Positions 8,845-19,379 of a stretch of 64,000 nt of DNA are shown piece after piece. The DNA is from Lacticaseibacillus zhaodongensis (lineage in GTDB: Bacteria > Bacillota > Bacilli > Lactobacillales > Lactobacillaceae). The notes under the pieces are model-generated. The model did not search any database, was not told the origin of the DNA, and worked only from the letters and a program-made list of their open reading frames with translations. The position numbers and the translations under genes were made by a program. The stretch spans positions 24,910-88,909 of the forward strand of contig NZ_BLBG01000009.1 of the NCBI RefSeq assembly GCF_009687905.1, given 5' to 3'. Position 1 is the stretch's first letter, and each line of letters starts with the position of its first letter.

Positions 8845-11800
8845 CTAATCCATACCTGGGTAAGGCAGCTCACCTTGGCTAATCCGCTGCAGGACGCCCT
8901 CTAAATCTAGGCTCTGGAGCTGCTTGTAGCGGTTGGCCTTCAGCGCAGGGTCAAATTGCATGATACTACTGTAGTCACTCTTGGTGATGACATCCGTCTT
9001 CTGGTCGTAACGCGCTGGGGCGAGTTCAATTACCCCGGCGAGAATCTGCTGGGCTGCGTGCCGGATCAGCTCATCGTTATTGTTAAGCAGCGCGATGATT
9101 TGCGAAACGGTCACGATGGTCGTGCCCTTAGCCACCTTCCCGTTCGACTTGTTGACCTTTAGTGGGAAGTACTTCGAGGACTTACCCGGCGTGATGCCGC
9201 CGTCTTCATCGCGGAGCGTTGCGTCAAGCTCCGTCAGTACTGGTGTCGCCACAAGTAGGCCCTTCATGCGCATGCTGTTTAGTAAGAGGTCGGTGATGTC
9301 AGCGCCGCGCTTGAGGTCGGCGAACTTGAGGCGGGGGTCTTGAATCTGCATAAACATCCCCGCCACCGGAATCATTTCCTGGTGACTCATGCTGCCAGCA
9401 CGAATCACGGCCTCCATATACGTCAGCATCTGCATGCCCAAGCCGTAGTATGCATCGGCCGGCGAGAAATCGTGTTTGCTCGACTTGTAATCGACGACCA
9501 TGAAGCCGGTCTTGTTGTTTGCAGGAATTGTGTCTAAGCGATCGATGCGGCCGCGCACAATGACGTGGCGGTCGTCACCCAGTGGTAGTTGCAATGGTGG
9601 CAAGCCCTTTGCCGCCGCCCCCATCCCAAAGCTGAGTTCCGTGGTGCTGGCGTGCAAACCGCTGTTGCTCTGCTCGCTGCGCACCGCCCAGGCGGTCCGC
9701 TGCAGGGTGGCGTTGATTAGTTCGGTGATGAACTGCATCCGCGCACTACTGCTCAAAATAGCATATTCAGGCTTCTCCAGTTCCTGCTGGAGGAGCTGAC
9801 GGACGGTTTTGGCGACCGCATTCGCGCTCATTTGGGCGATGCCGCCCTCAGTCTGCGCTGCCCGGAGCAGGCCGTCCATGACCGCGTGGAACAAGGTGCC
9901 ACTGTCGGCGGGTGTCAGCTGGAACTCGCGCCGCGGTGCGAGCCCTAAACCGTACTGTAGAAAGTACTCAAATGGATCCTTGTAGAATGATTCCAGCCTT
10001 GAAATGGATACGGCAAGGTGTCGGCCGTACAACTGCTGAGCAATGCCCGGACTGAGGTGGCCGGCCGCGTTAGTGTAATCGATGCTGGCGAGCAGCCGGT
10101 TGCTAAGTGCAGCCAGTGGCGTTTGCCGCAGCGCCTTAATGACTGCCTGCCACGCGGGCCCAAGGTCAATTTTGGCATCAGCAAGTTCGCGGACGACCAC
10201 GATGGTGTCACTGAGCAGACTCCGCGGACTGCCGATAATACGGCCCACGCTCTGGCTGCTGCGGGCTTCCTCCCAGCTGGCGTAACTGCAGCCAGCCACT
10301 TGCCGCAAGCCCTCCAGATACGGAGATTCCTTGTTGTCATTGTCGCTGTGGACGGGGTAACTCAGAGTGAGTTGCGCGGCTGGGGCCACGAAGCTCAGGT
10401 AGTTGAGAAATGGTTCGGTGAGCGCATTGTCGGGACCGGTTTCCGGCAAAAAGCAGCCGTCCGGCAGGCTGGCCGCCAGGGCGTGCCGGTCATCACTATT
10501 CAGTAAGTCCGAATCACTGCTGCTGTCGGGCATGACCGCGCTGGTCGCGCCGATGATGAACACGTGCTGGGCGTGATTCAGCCGGGTCAGACCCGTTTCG
10601 GAGACGACGACTTGGTCCATGGTCGACGGGATCTGCGTGTAAGTGGCGCTGCCAAAACCGGCGTCGAGCAATTCAATGAACTGGTCGGGATCGATTGTGC
10701 TCTCGCCCCAAGTGCTGACGAAATCATCCAGCAGGTCGCAAAATACTTGCCAGGCCTGCTCACTGCCCTGGGCGTAGCTGAGGTCCCCTGCTTCTTGTGC
10801 GGCGTCCCGCCAATTTTGCAGCTGCTGCCGCACGCCAACATGGTCCAGGAAGTTGTAAACGGCGGTCGCAATGGCCGTGCCGGTGGTCGCCGCGTCCAGC
10901 TCGGCGTAGAACGCCGGGAGTGTGCTCCGAATCAAGTCGTGAATCTGGTTGATTTGCTCCGTTTTGTGGGTATCGGTGCTGCTGACAGTCGTGTTGTCAT
11001 CGCGGTTAAAGAGTGTGTAGTAGGTCCAGTCCTTGTCATCGGTCCAGCGTTTGCCGCGAATCCCGGTTGCCAGGACGTGATTTTCAGTCGTGTCCACCGC
11101 GCTGCGGAAGTCACTGGTGTTCATCTCCGCCGGCTGCAGCAATTCCGTCCGCAACAGTGCGAAAATGCTGTTGTAATCGTAGTTGTTAGCACGAATTGCG
11201 AACAGGTTGTCAAGAAAGACGAGCAGCGGGTGGGCGTTCATCTGGCGTTCGTGGTCCACGAACACTGGCAGGTTGAATTCCTTGAAGACCGCATTTACGA
11301 TGGTCTCATATGGCTTCAGGTGCCGCGCAACGACGAGGAAGTCCTTGTAACGCCGGCCCTGCGTCTGGACCTCGCGGCGAATGGTCCGAGCGACCCCGCT
11401 CAGTTCCGCATAAGTGCTGTTAGCCTGGTACATGTCCAGCCCGGCAAAATCCGGCTGGCCAGCCGCAGTTTGCTCCACGCCTAGCTCCGTAGCGCTGGTA
11501 CTACTCAGCGCCGTCGCGGCCTTGAAATAGCGCTCAACGTTGCGCATTGTGGCTGCCTGCTTGCGGAGCGGTGCAAACTGGTCGGGCCGCACCCGCACGT
11601 GGTCGCGCTTGGCCAGACTGAGCAGCTGGTGGTACAGGCGTTTGGCTGGTAAGTAGAGGTCGGGTGCGAGCGGTTCGTCCGGACTCGCCTGATCCGTGAC
11701 CAAGGCAACGCTAACGGCAGCCGCCCGCTGCATTAGAATTTCCACGAGCGCTAGTTCTTGAGCGGCGAAGGCGTTGAAGTGGCTAAAGTAAACGTACATG

Positions 11801-12468
11801 TGGCTTAAGTCGCTGCGGCTGAGTTTGTCGCCAAGTGCGGTCAAGAGGTCCGCCTGGCTGACTGTGCCGGTCGTGCTGCGTTCGTACTCTTCCAAAATGG
11901 TCTCCAAGTCGATCAATTTTGGCAGGTGGCGGTCCTTAGCCGCCTCGCCGCGGACCGTTTCGTGCCACTGCGCACTGTCGGTGGTGGCACTGACCCTGTC
12001 GCCCGTCATGCCCGAGATGGCGGCGCGGAGGTCCGTGGCGGTAATGTTTCCCATTTGGAGTTCTGCGACCTGCTTTTGCAGACGGGTGGTAAAGCCGGGG
12101 TTGCCGATTTGACCCGCAAATAGCCGGAGCGATTTTTCCTGATCCTGCATCGCCTTGGCGAGGCGCATCGCCGCCGCGGCGTTACTGAGGCGGGGCTGCT
12201 GGTAAATGGCATCGTGATTCAGGAAGAACCAGGCCAAGCGCGAGAAACTCATGATTTGCACGCGGTTCTGGGCGTACTGCTGCGCGGTTGGTGCTAGCCG
12301 CGCCTTGAGCGCTCCCAAAACGCTGACTTCGGATTCGAACTTAATGTGGTTGGGCACGAGCATCAACACCCGCGCCGCGGGGTCCTTTTGCAGCACCCGC
12401 GCCATTGAATCCGCCAGCACTTGGTCGTGATCCCGCGTGCCGCTACCAAGAATAAAGTTTAAGGCCAT
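8845..12468 (-). CDS. addB: ATP-dependent nuclease subunit B (AddB/RexB)
   Basis: 1207 aa. Partner of AddA in double-strand-break resection. The C-terminal region carries the RecB-like nuclease motif MVVDYKSSKHDFSPADAYY, followed by the Q-containing LGMQMLTYME. The N-terminus (MALNFILGSGTRDHD) aligns with the Walker A position of Bacillus AddB but lacks the GKT/S residues. I also see no C-terminal cysteine cluster for an iron-sulfur site. Both absences are typical of the RexB variant of streptococci and lactobacilli. The ATG at 12468 has an AGGGGG ribosome site; 29 extra in-frame codons upstream have none. It is the first gene of addBA, divergent from mvk. Confidence 0.94.
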   Translation of the reverse strand: MALNFILGSGTRDHDQVLADSMARVLQKDPAARVLMLVPNHIKFESEVSVLGALKARLAPTAQQYAQNRVQIMSFSRLAWFFLNHDAIYQQPRLSNAAAAMRLAKAMQDQEKSLRLFAGQIGNPGFTTRLQKQVAELQMGNITATDLRAAISGMTGDRVSATTDSAQWHETVRGEAAKDRHLPKLIDLETILEEYERSTTGTVSQADLLTALGDKLSRSDLSHMYVYFSHFNAFAAQELALVEILMQRAAAVSVALVTDQASPDEPLAPDLYLPAKRLYHQLLSLAKRDHVRVRPDQFAPLRKQAATMRNVERYFKAATALSSTSATELGVEQTAAGQPDFAGLDMYQANSTYAELSGVARTIRREVQTQGRRYKDFLVVARHLKPYETIVNAVFKEFNLPVFVDHERQMNAHPLLVFLDNLFAIRANNYDYNSIFALLRTELLQPAEMNTSDFRSAVDTTENHVLATGIRGKRWTDDKDWTYYTLFNRDDNTTVSSTDTHKTEQINQIHDLIRSTLPAFYAELDAATTGTAIATAVYNFLDHVGVRQQLQNWRDAAQEAGDLSYAQGSEQAWQVFCDLLDDFVSTWGESTIDPDQFIELLDAGFGSATYTQIPSTMDQVVVSETGLTRLNHAQHVFIIGATSAVMPDSSSDSDLLNSDDRHALAASLPDGCFLPETGPDNALTEPFLNYLSFVAPAAQLTLSYPVHSDNDNKESPYLEGLRQVAGCSYASWEEARSSQSVGRIIGSPRSLLSDTIVVVRELADAKIDLGPAWQAVIKALRQTPLAALSNRLLASIDYTNAAGHLSPGIAQQLYGRHLAVSISRLESFYKDPFEYFLQYGLGLAPRREFQLTPADSGTLFHAVMDGLLRAAQTEGGIAQMSANAVAKTVRQLLQQELEKPEYAILSSSARMQFITELINATLQRTAWAVRSEQSNSGLHASTTELSFGMGAAAKGLPPLQLPLGDDRHVIVRGRIDRLDTIPANNKTGFMVVDYKSSKHDFSPADAYYGLGMQMLTYMEAVIRAGSMSHQEMIPVAGMFMQIQDPRLKFADLKRGADITDLLLNSMRMKGLLVATPVLTELDATLRDEDGGITPGKSSKYFPLKVNKSNGKVAKGTTIVTVSQIIALLNNNDELIRHAAQQILAGVIELAPARYDQKTDVITKSDYSSIMQFDPALKANRYKQLQSLDLEGVLQRISQGELPYPGMD

Positions 12469-12577
12469 AAGCGTTTTCCCCCTGATTGTTCCGTCCAAAT
12501 AATTAACTGCTTTAATTCTACCACGGCGGAAGGATTTGCCGCGCCGGATGGGCAATTACGTCCCCTTCTTAATACTT

Positions 12578-12586
12578 TGCTATAAT
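12578..12586 (+). promoter_or_regulatory. Extended -10 promoter of the mvk operon
   Basis: TGCTATAAT is a perfect TGn-extended -10 element ending 36 bp before the mvk start. No good -35 is visible at 16-18 bp, which is common for extended -10 promoters. It lies in the divergent addB/mvk spacer. Confidence 0.6.
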
Positions 12587-12622
12587 GAACTTAAGTATTT
12601 TTACGAAAGTCGGGTAATAGTT

Positions 12623-13564
12623 ATGCAAGTAATGCACGCTGCAAGTGCAATTAGTCACGCTAAGGCCATCCTGATCGGTGAACACGCCGTGGTTTACGGT
12701 CAGCCAGCCATCGCCATTCCCATCCCCACCGTGCGCATGCAGGTGGAATTAAAACCGCGCGCCGATCAGCAGCAACGGATCACCTCCGCAATGTATAATG
12801 GGGCGCTCACCGCGGCGGCCACCACCCGCTTTGCCGGGATCGCGACCCTCATTCGCCAGCTGTTGATTCGTTTCGACGCGGCGCTGCAGGGCTTTGACCT
12901 GAACATCATTAGCGACCTGCCACCAGAGCGCGGGATGGGTTCTAGCGCTGCCACTGCCGTTGCGGTCGTGCGCGCCTTCCACGCCGCATATGCTGCGCCG
13001 CTGGACCACGCCGCCCTTCTGCGTTGGGCGGACATTTCGGAGCGCATCATCCACGGCAACCCGAGCGGGATCGATGCCGCGACTTGCAGTGCTGACCGGC
13101 CGCAGTGGTTCGTGCGTGGGCAAAAGCCGCGGTCACTGGCGCTCCCCCACACCGGCGTGCTCGTCATCGCCGACACTGGGATTCAGGGTCAGACCCGGCT
13201 CGCGGTGCAAGCCGTTGCCGAGCGTCTAAAGATGGATCCCGCCAGTGAGCAGCTCATCAGCGGCCTCGGCCTGCTGACGCGCCAGGCGGCCGTGGCGATG
13301 GCCGACGATGATTTTAAGACGCTGGGGGCAATCATGAACTCAGCGCAGGAGAAACTCGCCGCGCTGGGTGTCAGCAATCATCCCATTGAGCAATTAGTTG
13401 CAAGTGCGCGGGCGCACGGCGCGCTCGGTGCCAAGCTCACCGGTTCCGGTAAGGGCGGCTGCATCCTCGCCTTAGCTGCAGACGGCAGTAGCGCCGCAAC
13501 TATTGCCGCTGCTCTAACCCAGGCCGGTGCCACTGAGACCTGGCAGTACGATTTCGCTAAGTAA
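12623..13564 (+). CDS. mvk: Mevalonate kinase
   Basis: 313-aa GHMP kinase that phosphorylates mevalonate in isoprenoid precursor synthesis. Family motifs are complete: the N-terminal AKAILIGEHAVVYGQPAIA, the phosphate loop PPERGMGSSAATAVAVVRAF near residue 105, and the C-terminal KLTGSGKGGCILAL. The ATG at 12623 has only a weak GGGTAA upstream; a second ATG nine bases later is equally possible. The gene is first in a three-gene operon, mvk-mvaD-fni, with 27 bp to the mvaD ATG. In many lactobacilli a phosphomevalonate kinase gene lies between mvaD and fni; here it is absent. The GHMP motifs alone could fit another family member, but the GEHAVVYG segment and the neighbours make mevalonate kinase secure. 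Confidence 0.95.
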   Translation: MQVMHAASAISHAKAILIGEHAVVYGQPAIAIPIPTVRMQVELKPRADQQQRITSAMYNGALTAAATTRFAGIATLIRQLLIRFDAALQGFDLNIISDLPPERGMGSSAATAVAVVRAFHAAYAAPLDHAALLRWADISERIIHGNPSGIDAATCSADRPQWFVRGQKPRSLALPHTGVLVIADTGIQGQTRLAVQAVAERLKMDPASEQLISGLGLLTRQAAVAMADDDFKTLGAIMNSAQEKLAALGVSNHPIEQLVASARAHGALGAKLTGSGKGGCILALAADGSSAATIAAALTQAGATETWQYDFAK

Positions 13565-13591
13565 CTCATTTAGAAAGGTCCATTGAACAAA

Positions 13592-14582
<991 letters not shown>

Positions 14583-14590
<8 letters not shown>

Positions 14591-15623
14591 ACAAAGTGCG
14601 CAGTCGCACCGCAAGGATGAACATTACTTCTTAGCGGAGAAGTTCTACCAAGAAGCTGCTAGTGCTGGTTTTGATCAAGTTCGCTTCGTGCGCAGCGCCC
14701 TCCCAGAAACCGCCGTCAGTGATGTCCAGCTCGGCGGCAAAATTGCTAGCGTGCGCTGGAACGCCCCCATCTTCATCAATGCGATGACGGGTGGCTCCCC
14801 CACGACTGGCAAGCTGAACGCAAGCCTAGCACGCATCGCCGCCCGCTTGCAGTTGCCCATCGCTAGTGGCAGTGCCTCGGTGATTTTTAGTGACCCAAGT
14901 GTTAAGGACAGCTTCACTGTTATTCGCGCCGAAAACCCCAGTGGGACCGTGATTGCTAACATCGGTGCTGACAAAACACCTGCCCAAGCACAACAAGTCG
15001 TTGAGCTGCTGCACGCGGACTTGCTGGAGGTGCACATCAACGCAGTCCAGGAGCTGGTCATGCCCGAGGGTGAGCGCAATTACCACTGGCTCGCGAACAT
15101 TCAGGCCATCATTGCTGCGGTCACCGTGCCCGTAATCGTTAAGGAAGTCGGTTTTGGCATGCGCCAGGATGATTTTGCTGCCTTGCAAAACGCTGGGGCC
15201 ACGGTGATTGACGTTGGTGGTCACGGCGGCACTAATTTCGCCAAGATTGAAAACGCGCGTGTGCACGGTGGCGGCTATGAGTTCCTCGCAGATTTTGGCC
15301 AGAACACGGTGGAAAGCCTGCTGGAAGGCCAAAATGCAGGCGTGCCGCTCATCGCGACCGGCGGCATCCGCACGCCGCTCGATGTCCTTAAAGCGCTGCG
15401 GCTCGGTGCCGACGCGGTGGGAATTGCCGGGCTCATCCTGCACTGGCTCACCCGCTCCGGCGAAGATGAGTGTGCACTGCGGCTCGCGAACTTCATTACG
15501 CAGATCAACGGGGTCGCCGCCCTACTTGGGGCCAGCAACCTGCAGCAATTGCGGCAGGTGCCGGTGGTGTATGGACCAAAGCTGCGAAATTATGTGGAGC
15601 AGCGCGGGTTGGCACTGCTTTAA
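14583..15623 (+). CDS. fni: Isopentenyl-diphosphate delta-isomerase, type 2 (FMN-dependent)
   Basis: 346-aa type 2 IDI that interconverts isopentenyl and dimethylallyl diphosphate using reduced FMN. Evidence: RKDEHYFLAEKFY at the N-terminus, FINAMTGGSP, SGSASVIFSDPSV, ANIGADKTPAQ, VKEVGFGMRQDD, VIDVGGHGGTNFAKIEN and the flavin/phosphate-binding ATGGIRTPLDVLKAL and ADAVGIAGLIL. The ATG at 14583 is 9 nt after GGAGG; an ATG two codons earlier is only 3 nt from it. It overlaps the end of mvaD and closes the mevalonate operon. It is followed by a strong hairpin shared with the convergent MFS gene. Confidence 0.96.
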
Positions 15624-15643
15624 AATTTTTATGTTACGCACCC

Positions 15644-15683
15644 AAAAAGCTCTAGGCCGGTATTTTCCAGGCCTAGAGCTTTT
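15644..15683. terminator. Bidirectional intrinsic terminator between fni and the MFS gene
   Basis: AAAAGCTCTAGGCC pairs with GGCCTAGAGCTTTT around an 11-nt loop, giving a 14-bp perfect stem with A/T tracts on both sides. It can end transcription from both directions. The MFS stop codon lies inside the right arm. Confidence 0.9.
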
Positions 15684-16866
15684 ACTTTACTTTATTGTTC
15701 CGCGCCAAGCGGTTGCTCAGCGCAAAGGCCGCGCAAACAACAACTTGCAGGCTGACCGCCAAGATGAAGAGCAGGCGGTAGGAATAATTCTGGATGATGA
15801 AGGCACCGGTCATCGGTCCGAGCGCGCGGCCACCGGAACTGGCAGCCTGGACGAGGCCCTGGTAGCGGCCGGAACTGCCAACTGGAGCAAAACGGCTCAC
15901 AAAGGTGGCGACGGCCGGCATGGCGCTGACCTCCCCTAGCGAGAGGATGATCATGGCGCTGATGAACTGCCAGTAACTATTCGCTCCAATCAGCAAGACA
16001 AAGCTGCCGGCCAGCAGGAGCAGCCCCGTGTATAGGCGGCCGTGCAGGTGGTCGTTGAACCAGCTGTCCAAGTAGGTCAGGACCGGCTGCACGAGGATGA
16101 TGACGACCGCGTTGACCGTCCACACGGAACTGTACGCCCGGACGGACAGGTGCCGGCTGATCATGTAGGCGGAGAGGTTGCTGTCCCATTGCTCATAGAA
16201 GCACCAGACGGTAAAAATGGTGATGAGCACCATTACGACCTGTATGTTAAGTCGTAATGGTCCGCGTGGCGTTTTGGCGGCGCTCCGACTGCCCTTTCGT
16301 AGTGCGTGGCCCCGATAGTTGCGCAGGGCAATCAGCATGAACAGGGCGTACATACTGCAGGCGGCGGCAAAAATGTAGCCGATGCCGAGCTCGAGCACGT
16401 AACCGACAACTAAGGTGCCAAACACGACCCCCAGTGAGCTGGTGAAGTAGAGTAAGTTGAACACATAGCTGGGCTTGCGACCCGGAATCTCGGTGGCAAA
16501 ACCGTTAATGCAGGTGTAGATCATCCCGTTGCCGAAGCCCGTTAGCATCAGCAACACCGGATAAATCGGCCACGTGTGCCAGCCAATCAGGAGCCCCGTC
16601 GTGCAAATATTGAGGGCGATGCCGAGAATGATCGTGCGCACAGGGCGCCAGTGGTCAAAAAGCTGCCCGCCCATCATGTTCCCGAAGAGCGAAAATAGAC
16701 AATTCAGGAAGATGACGAAGCCGGCCGTGGTCAGCGGCCGGTGCAGGTATTCGTGGACGTAAATCGTGGTCAGCGGCCAGACAAAACTGGAGCCGGTATT
16801 GATAATGATCGAACCCGCGAGCAGGCTCCAAAGCCGGAACGGCCGCGGGGTGGTTTGAGTAGCCAA
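15682..16866 (-). CDS. Major facilitator superfamily transporter (drug efflux-like)
   Basis: 394-aa polytopic membrane protein with about 12 hydrophobic segments in two six-helix halves and a basic central loop (residues ~185-205, rich in R and K). The loop after helix 2 (GGQLFDHWRPVRTII) is the MFS motif A region. Helix 5 (GVVFGTLVVGYVLELG) resembles motif C of proton/drug antiporters. The substrate cannot be read from sequence. The start is TTG at 16866 with AAGGA about 10 nt upstream; an ATG close by is in another frame. It is monocistronic, convergent with fni, and ends in the shared terminator. Drug export is inference from family resemblance only. Confidence 0.85.
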   Translation of the reverse strand: MATQTTPRPFRLWSLLAGSIIINTGSSFVWPLTTIYVHEYLHRPLTTAGFVIFLNCLFSLFGNMMGGQLFDHWRPVRTIILGIALNICTTGLLIGWHTWPIYPVLLMLTGFGNGMIYTCINGFATEIPGRKPSYVFNLLYFTSSLGVVFGTLVVGYVLELGIGYIFAAACSMYALFMLIALRNYRGHALRKGSRSAAKTPRGPLRLNIQVVMVLITIFTVWCFYEQWDSNLSAYMISRHLSVRAYSSVWTVNAVVIILVQPVLTYLDSWFNDHLHGRLYTGLLLLAGSFVLLIGANSYWQFISAMIILSLGEVSAMPAVATFVSRFAPVGSSGRYQGLVQAASSGGRALGPMTGAFIIQNYSYRLLFILAVSLQVVVCAAFALSNRLARNNKVK

Positions 16867-17022
16867 AATGCATCAGTCCTTACTAAAAACAGAGCGGAGC
16901 GGAACGGGATCTTTTGTCTCCGTGGCGCTCGAGTAAACATCATCAAATTTTAAGCGGTTGTAGCTATGTATGGGTGCTAAACGCCACCCGAAAAAATACC
17001 TTATTTATTAATTGTGCTTATT

Positions 17023-18390
17023 TTAAACACGTAAGCCCTTTGGATACAAGTTTTTTACGGTTCCATTTACCAAGCGGCCAATTGCAAAGCCCTTATCCTC
17101 GTATGTCAGCAGCACGTTGCGTTTGCCCACCGCATCCGGTGCGGCAACTGTTTCACCGTGCCGGTACGCCGCAAATCCAGCCTCATCGACCGGAACAACG
17201 GTCTTAAACGCTGCTGGGGGTAACGCCGTCGCCAGTGCGTGGCTCGGTTCGAACCGGCGCTTCTTGAACGTGCCGAGGTGCAGGCCGGGGCGTAGCACGC
17301 GGACCTTACCGAGTGTCGGCGTTGCTGCTGGCAAGGCGTACAGCTGGTCCCCGCCGAGTGTCAGGGCACCCCCGATTTCGAGCTGCAGGTTATCCGCTTG
17401 CCAGTCTTGCCAGAGCTGCAGCTGGTCGCCGTTTAGTTCATGGGCAGCTGGCTGTTTGCCGTGCTTAGCGCGCTTATTCTTGCGTTTAGGTGCGGCCGCC
17501 GGGGTGCCCGGCATGCGCAACTTGGCGAAGAAGTGGCCCTCGCCGACCTGATTTTGTGGCCAGAGGCGAATAGCCCCGGCAATGCTTGGGTCGCCATTGC
17601 CCCACTCCGGCCGGGCGTGACTCATACCTGCTTGCAGTGGTACTTCCTCAACGGTGAGGGCGGTGTTTTCTAGCAGGTAGCTGATGATTTGTTCGTCTTC
17701 TTCGGGCGCAAAAGTACAGGTGGAGTACACGAGCGCCCCACCTGGCTTGACCATCTTGACGGCCTGGTCCAGAATCTCACGCTGGCGCTGCGCACACTTA
17801 GCTGGGTAATCTAGGTCCCAGTAACTGACGGCGTCGGCGTCCTTACGGAACATCCCCTCCCCGGAACAAGGGGCATCGACCGCAACGATGTCAAATGCTT
17901 CTGGCATTGCGGCGGCGAGGCTGTCCGGGTCGTTGTTGGTCACCACGACGTTTCTGGCCCCCCAGCGTTCGATGTTGCTGGCGAGGATGCGGGCGCGTGG
18001 CAAGTTGATTTCATTGCTAACGAGGACGCCCTGGCCGGCCATGGCCCCCGCCAAGGCGGTGGATTTACCACCCGGCGCTGCGCAGAGGTCCAGCACCGTC
18101 ATTCCAGGCTGGACGCCAGCCAGTGCGCCAACGATTTGGGCGCTGGGTTCCTGACTGTAGACGTAGCCGCTGACGTGATCGATGGAATTACCGTCAACCT
18201 GGCCCACATAGCCGTATGGTGAGTAATTGATCGGTTCGCTAAGGTCAAGCGCGACATTTTGTGGGTCGTTGCGGAGCGGGTTCAGGCGGAAGCCGCTGGC
18301 AGCGGGCTGCTCGAAGCAAGCCAAAAAGGCATCGGCCTCGCTGCCCAGTAAGCGGCGGTATTTAGTGATGAAGTCTTCAGGAAGCTGCAC
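17023..18390 (-). CDS. rsmF: 16S rRNA cytosine-C5 methyltransferase, RsmF family
   Basis: 455-aa SAM-dependent RNA m5C methyltransferase. The N-terminal part contains LDLCAAPGGKSTALAGAM (SAM motif I, about residue 100), the motif IV cysteine in DAPCSGEGMFRKD, and the catalytic motif VI cysteine in VYSTCTFAPEEDE. The C-terminal ~170 residues, after a basic linker, match the extra RNA-binding domain that separates RsmF/YebU from the shorter RsmB. The GTG start at 18390 has a strong AGGAGG and overlaps the upstream membrane-protein gene by 14 bp, suggesting coupling. The exact target base is inferred from the family. Confidence 0.9.
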   Translation of the reverse strand: MQLPEDFITKYRRLLGSEADAFLACFEQPAASGFRLNPLRNDPQNVALDLSEPINYSPYGYVGQVDGNSIDHVSGYVYSQEPSAQIVGALAGVQPGMTVLDLCAAPGGKSTALAGAMAGQGVLVSNEINLPRARILASNIERWGARNVVVTNNDPDSLAAAMPEAFDIVAVDAPCSGEGMFRKDADAVSYWDLDYPAKCAQRQREILDQAVKMVKPGGALVYSTCTFAPEEDEQIISYLLENTALTVEEVPLQAGMSHARPEWGNGDPSIAGAIRLWPQNQVGEGHFFAKLRMPGTPAAAPKRKNKRAKHGKQPAAHELNGDQLQLWQDWQADNLQLEIGGALTLGGDQLYALPAATPTLGKVRVLRPGLHLGTFKKRRFEPSHALATALPPAAFKTVVPVDEAGFAAYRHGETVAAPDAVGKRNVLLTYEDKGFAIGRLVNGTVKNLYPKGLRV

Positions 18391-19357
18391 GTTGATTCCT
18401 CCTATTGTTTGAACGGACGAACATGAATAACTGGTTACTTAAGGCGAAGATGACCATCAGAAACGCGGCAAAAAGCACGAGCCGGAAGTGGTCGGTGATG
18501 TAGAAGCGCCACCACGCGATCCCTGTTCCCACAACGATGGCGATGGCAACGCCCGGCAGGAACTGACTGCCGACGCCGCGCAGGTAGTTGTTCCGTAGCG
18601 GTGCTTCGAGGCCTTTGACCTGCAACTGTGGGGTCATGATGGCACTGAGCAGCCCCGCGCCCGCCATTGCGAGCGTGATGACGATGAGGGCAAGTAAGGC
18701 GCCGCCGTTACGCTGCAACCAGCTTCGGGGGTGCGTTGTCCCAGAATAAATCAACCGGCGCCCGTGCGCCCCACCGAAGATCCGGCTGAGGGTCGTCGTG
18801 TGAATAATGTCGGCGCCGTCAACCATGATGGTGACGTCCTTTTGCCGTAAGCCCCCGTTGTCACTCTCCGTGGATGCGGAGATGAATTCGTGGTCGTTGA
18901 GCGCGTTACCTTGCTGGGTGCCGACCGTGCCGATCACGTTGATATAACGGCCGTTGCGGTGCAGGTACTTCTGGTTTGCGGTCAGGTAGAGGCGTTTAGC
19001 CACATTACTGCCGACCACCGCCACGGGTAAGGAAGAGTGGAAGTCATCTGCGCTGAAGAAGTGGCCATTTTGCAGTGGCAGGCTGCGGTAGCTCCCCTTC
19101 GCGAAGAAATAGGACACGTGCTTGCTGATGGTGAACTGGACTTGGTAATTTTGCATTTTTTTGCTGGCATCGAGCTTTTGGAGCGTCTTTTGCAACGATT
19201 CGCTGCTTTGACTGTGGTAGACCAACGCCTGGTCGGACATCCCGCCATTGCTAAGCATGTCCGCGTATTCCGATTGGTCGCCTTGGCTCCAGACCAACCC
19301 GGCCAAAACTGCCAGCAACGCGACGAGAATATCGATGATGATGCTGCGTTTAATCAT
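18377..19357 (-). CDS. Membrane protein resembling an ABC3-type (MacB/FtsX-like) permease, no ATPase partner
   Basis: 326 aa. Topology: one N-terminal transmembrane helix (IIIDILVALLAVLAGLVW, residues ~5-22), an extracytoplasmic domain of ~190 residues, then three C-terminal helices (LLALIVITLAMAGAGLL, FLPGVAIAIVVGTGIAW, LVLFAAFLMVIFALSN). This 1+3 layout and the segment SSLPVAVVGSNVAKRLYL resemble MacB periplasmic-core/FtsX permeases. No ABC ATPase gene is adjacent, and the C-terminal FtsX signature is poor. Its stop overlaps the rsmF start. The ATG at 19357 has GGGAGG upstream. Function unknown; the permease resemblance is inference. Confidence 0.7.
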   Translation of the reverse strand: MIKRSIIIDILVALLAVLAGLVWSQGDQSEYADMLSNGGMSDQALVYHSQSSESLQKTLQKLDASKKMQNYQVQFTISKHVSYFFAKGSYRSLPLQNGHFFSADDFHSSLPVAVVGSNVAKRLYLTANQKYLHRNGRYINVIGTVGTQQGNALNDHEFISASTESDNGGLRQKDVTIMVDGADIIHTTTLSRIFGGAHGRRLIYSGTTHPRSWLQRNGGALLALIVITLAMAGAGLLSAIMTPQLQVKGLEAPLRNNYLRGVGSQFLPGVAIAIVVGTGIAWWRFYITDHFRLVLFAAFLMVIFALSNQLFMFVRSNNRRNQRAAS

Positions 19358-19379
19358 GCTGAACCTCCCTGCGGCAGAA

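Noticed and set aside
16955..17022. Terminator after rsmF
   Set aside because: GGGTG/CACCC can pair, but the T/A-rich run is on the wrong side for minus-strand transcription.
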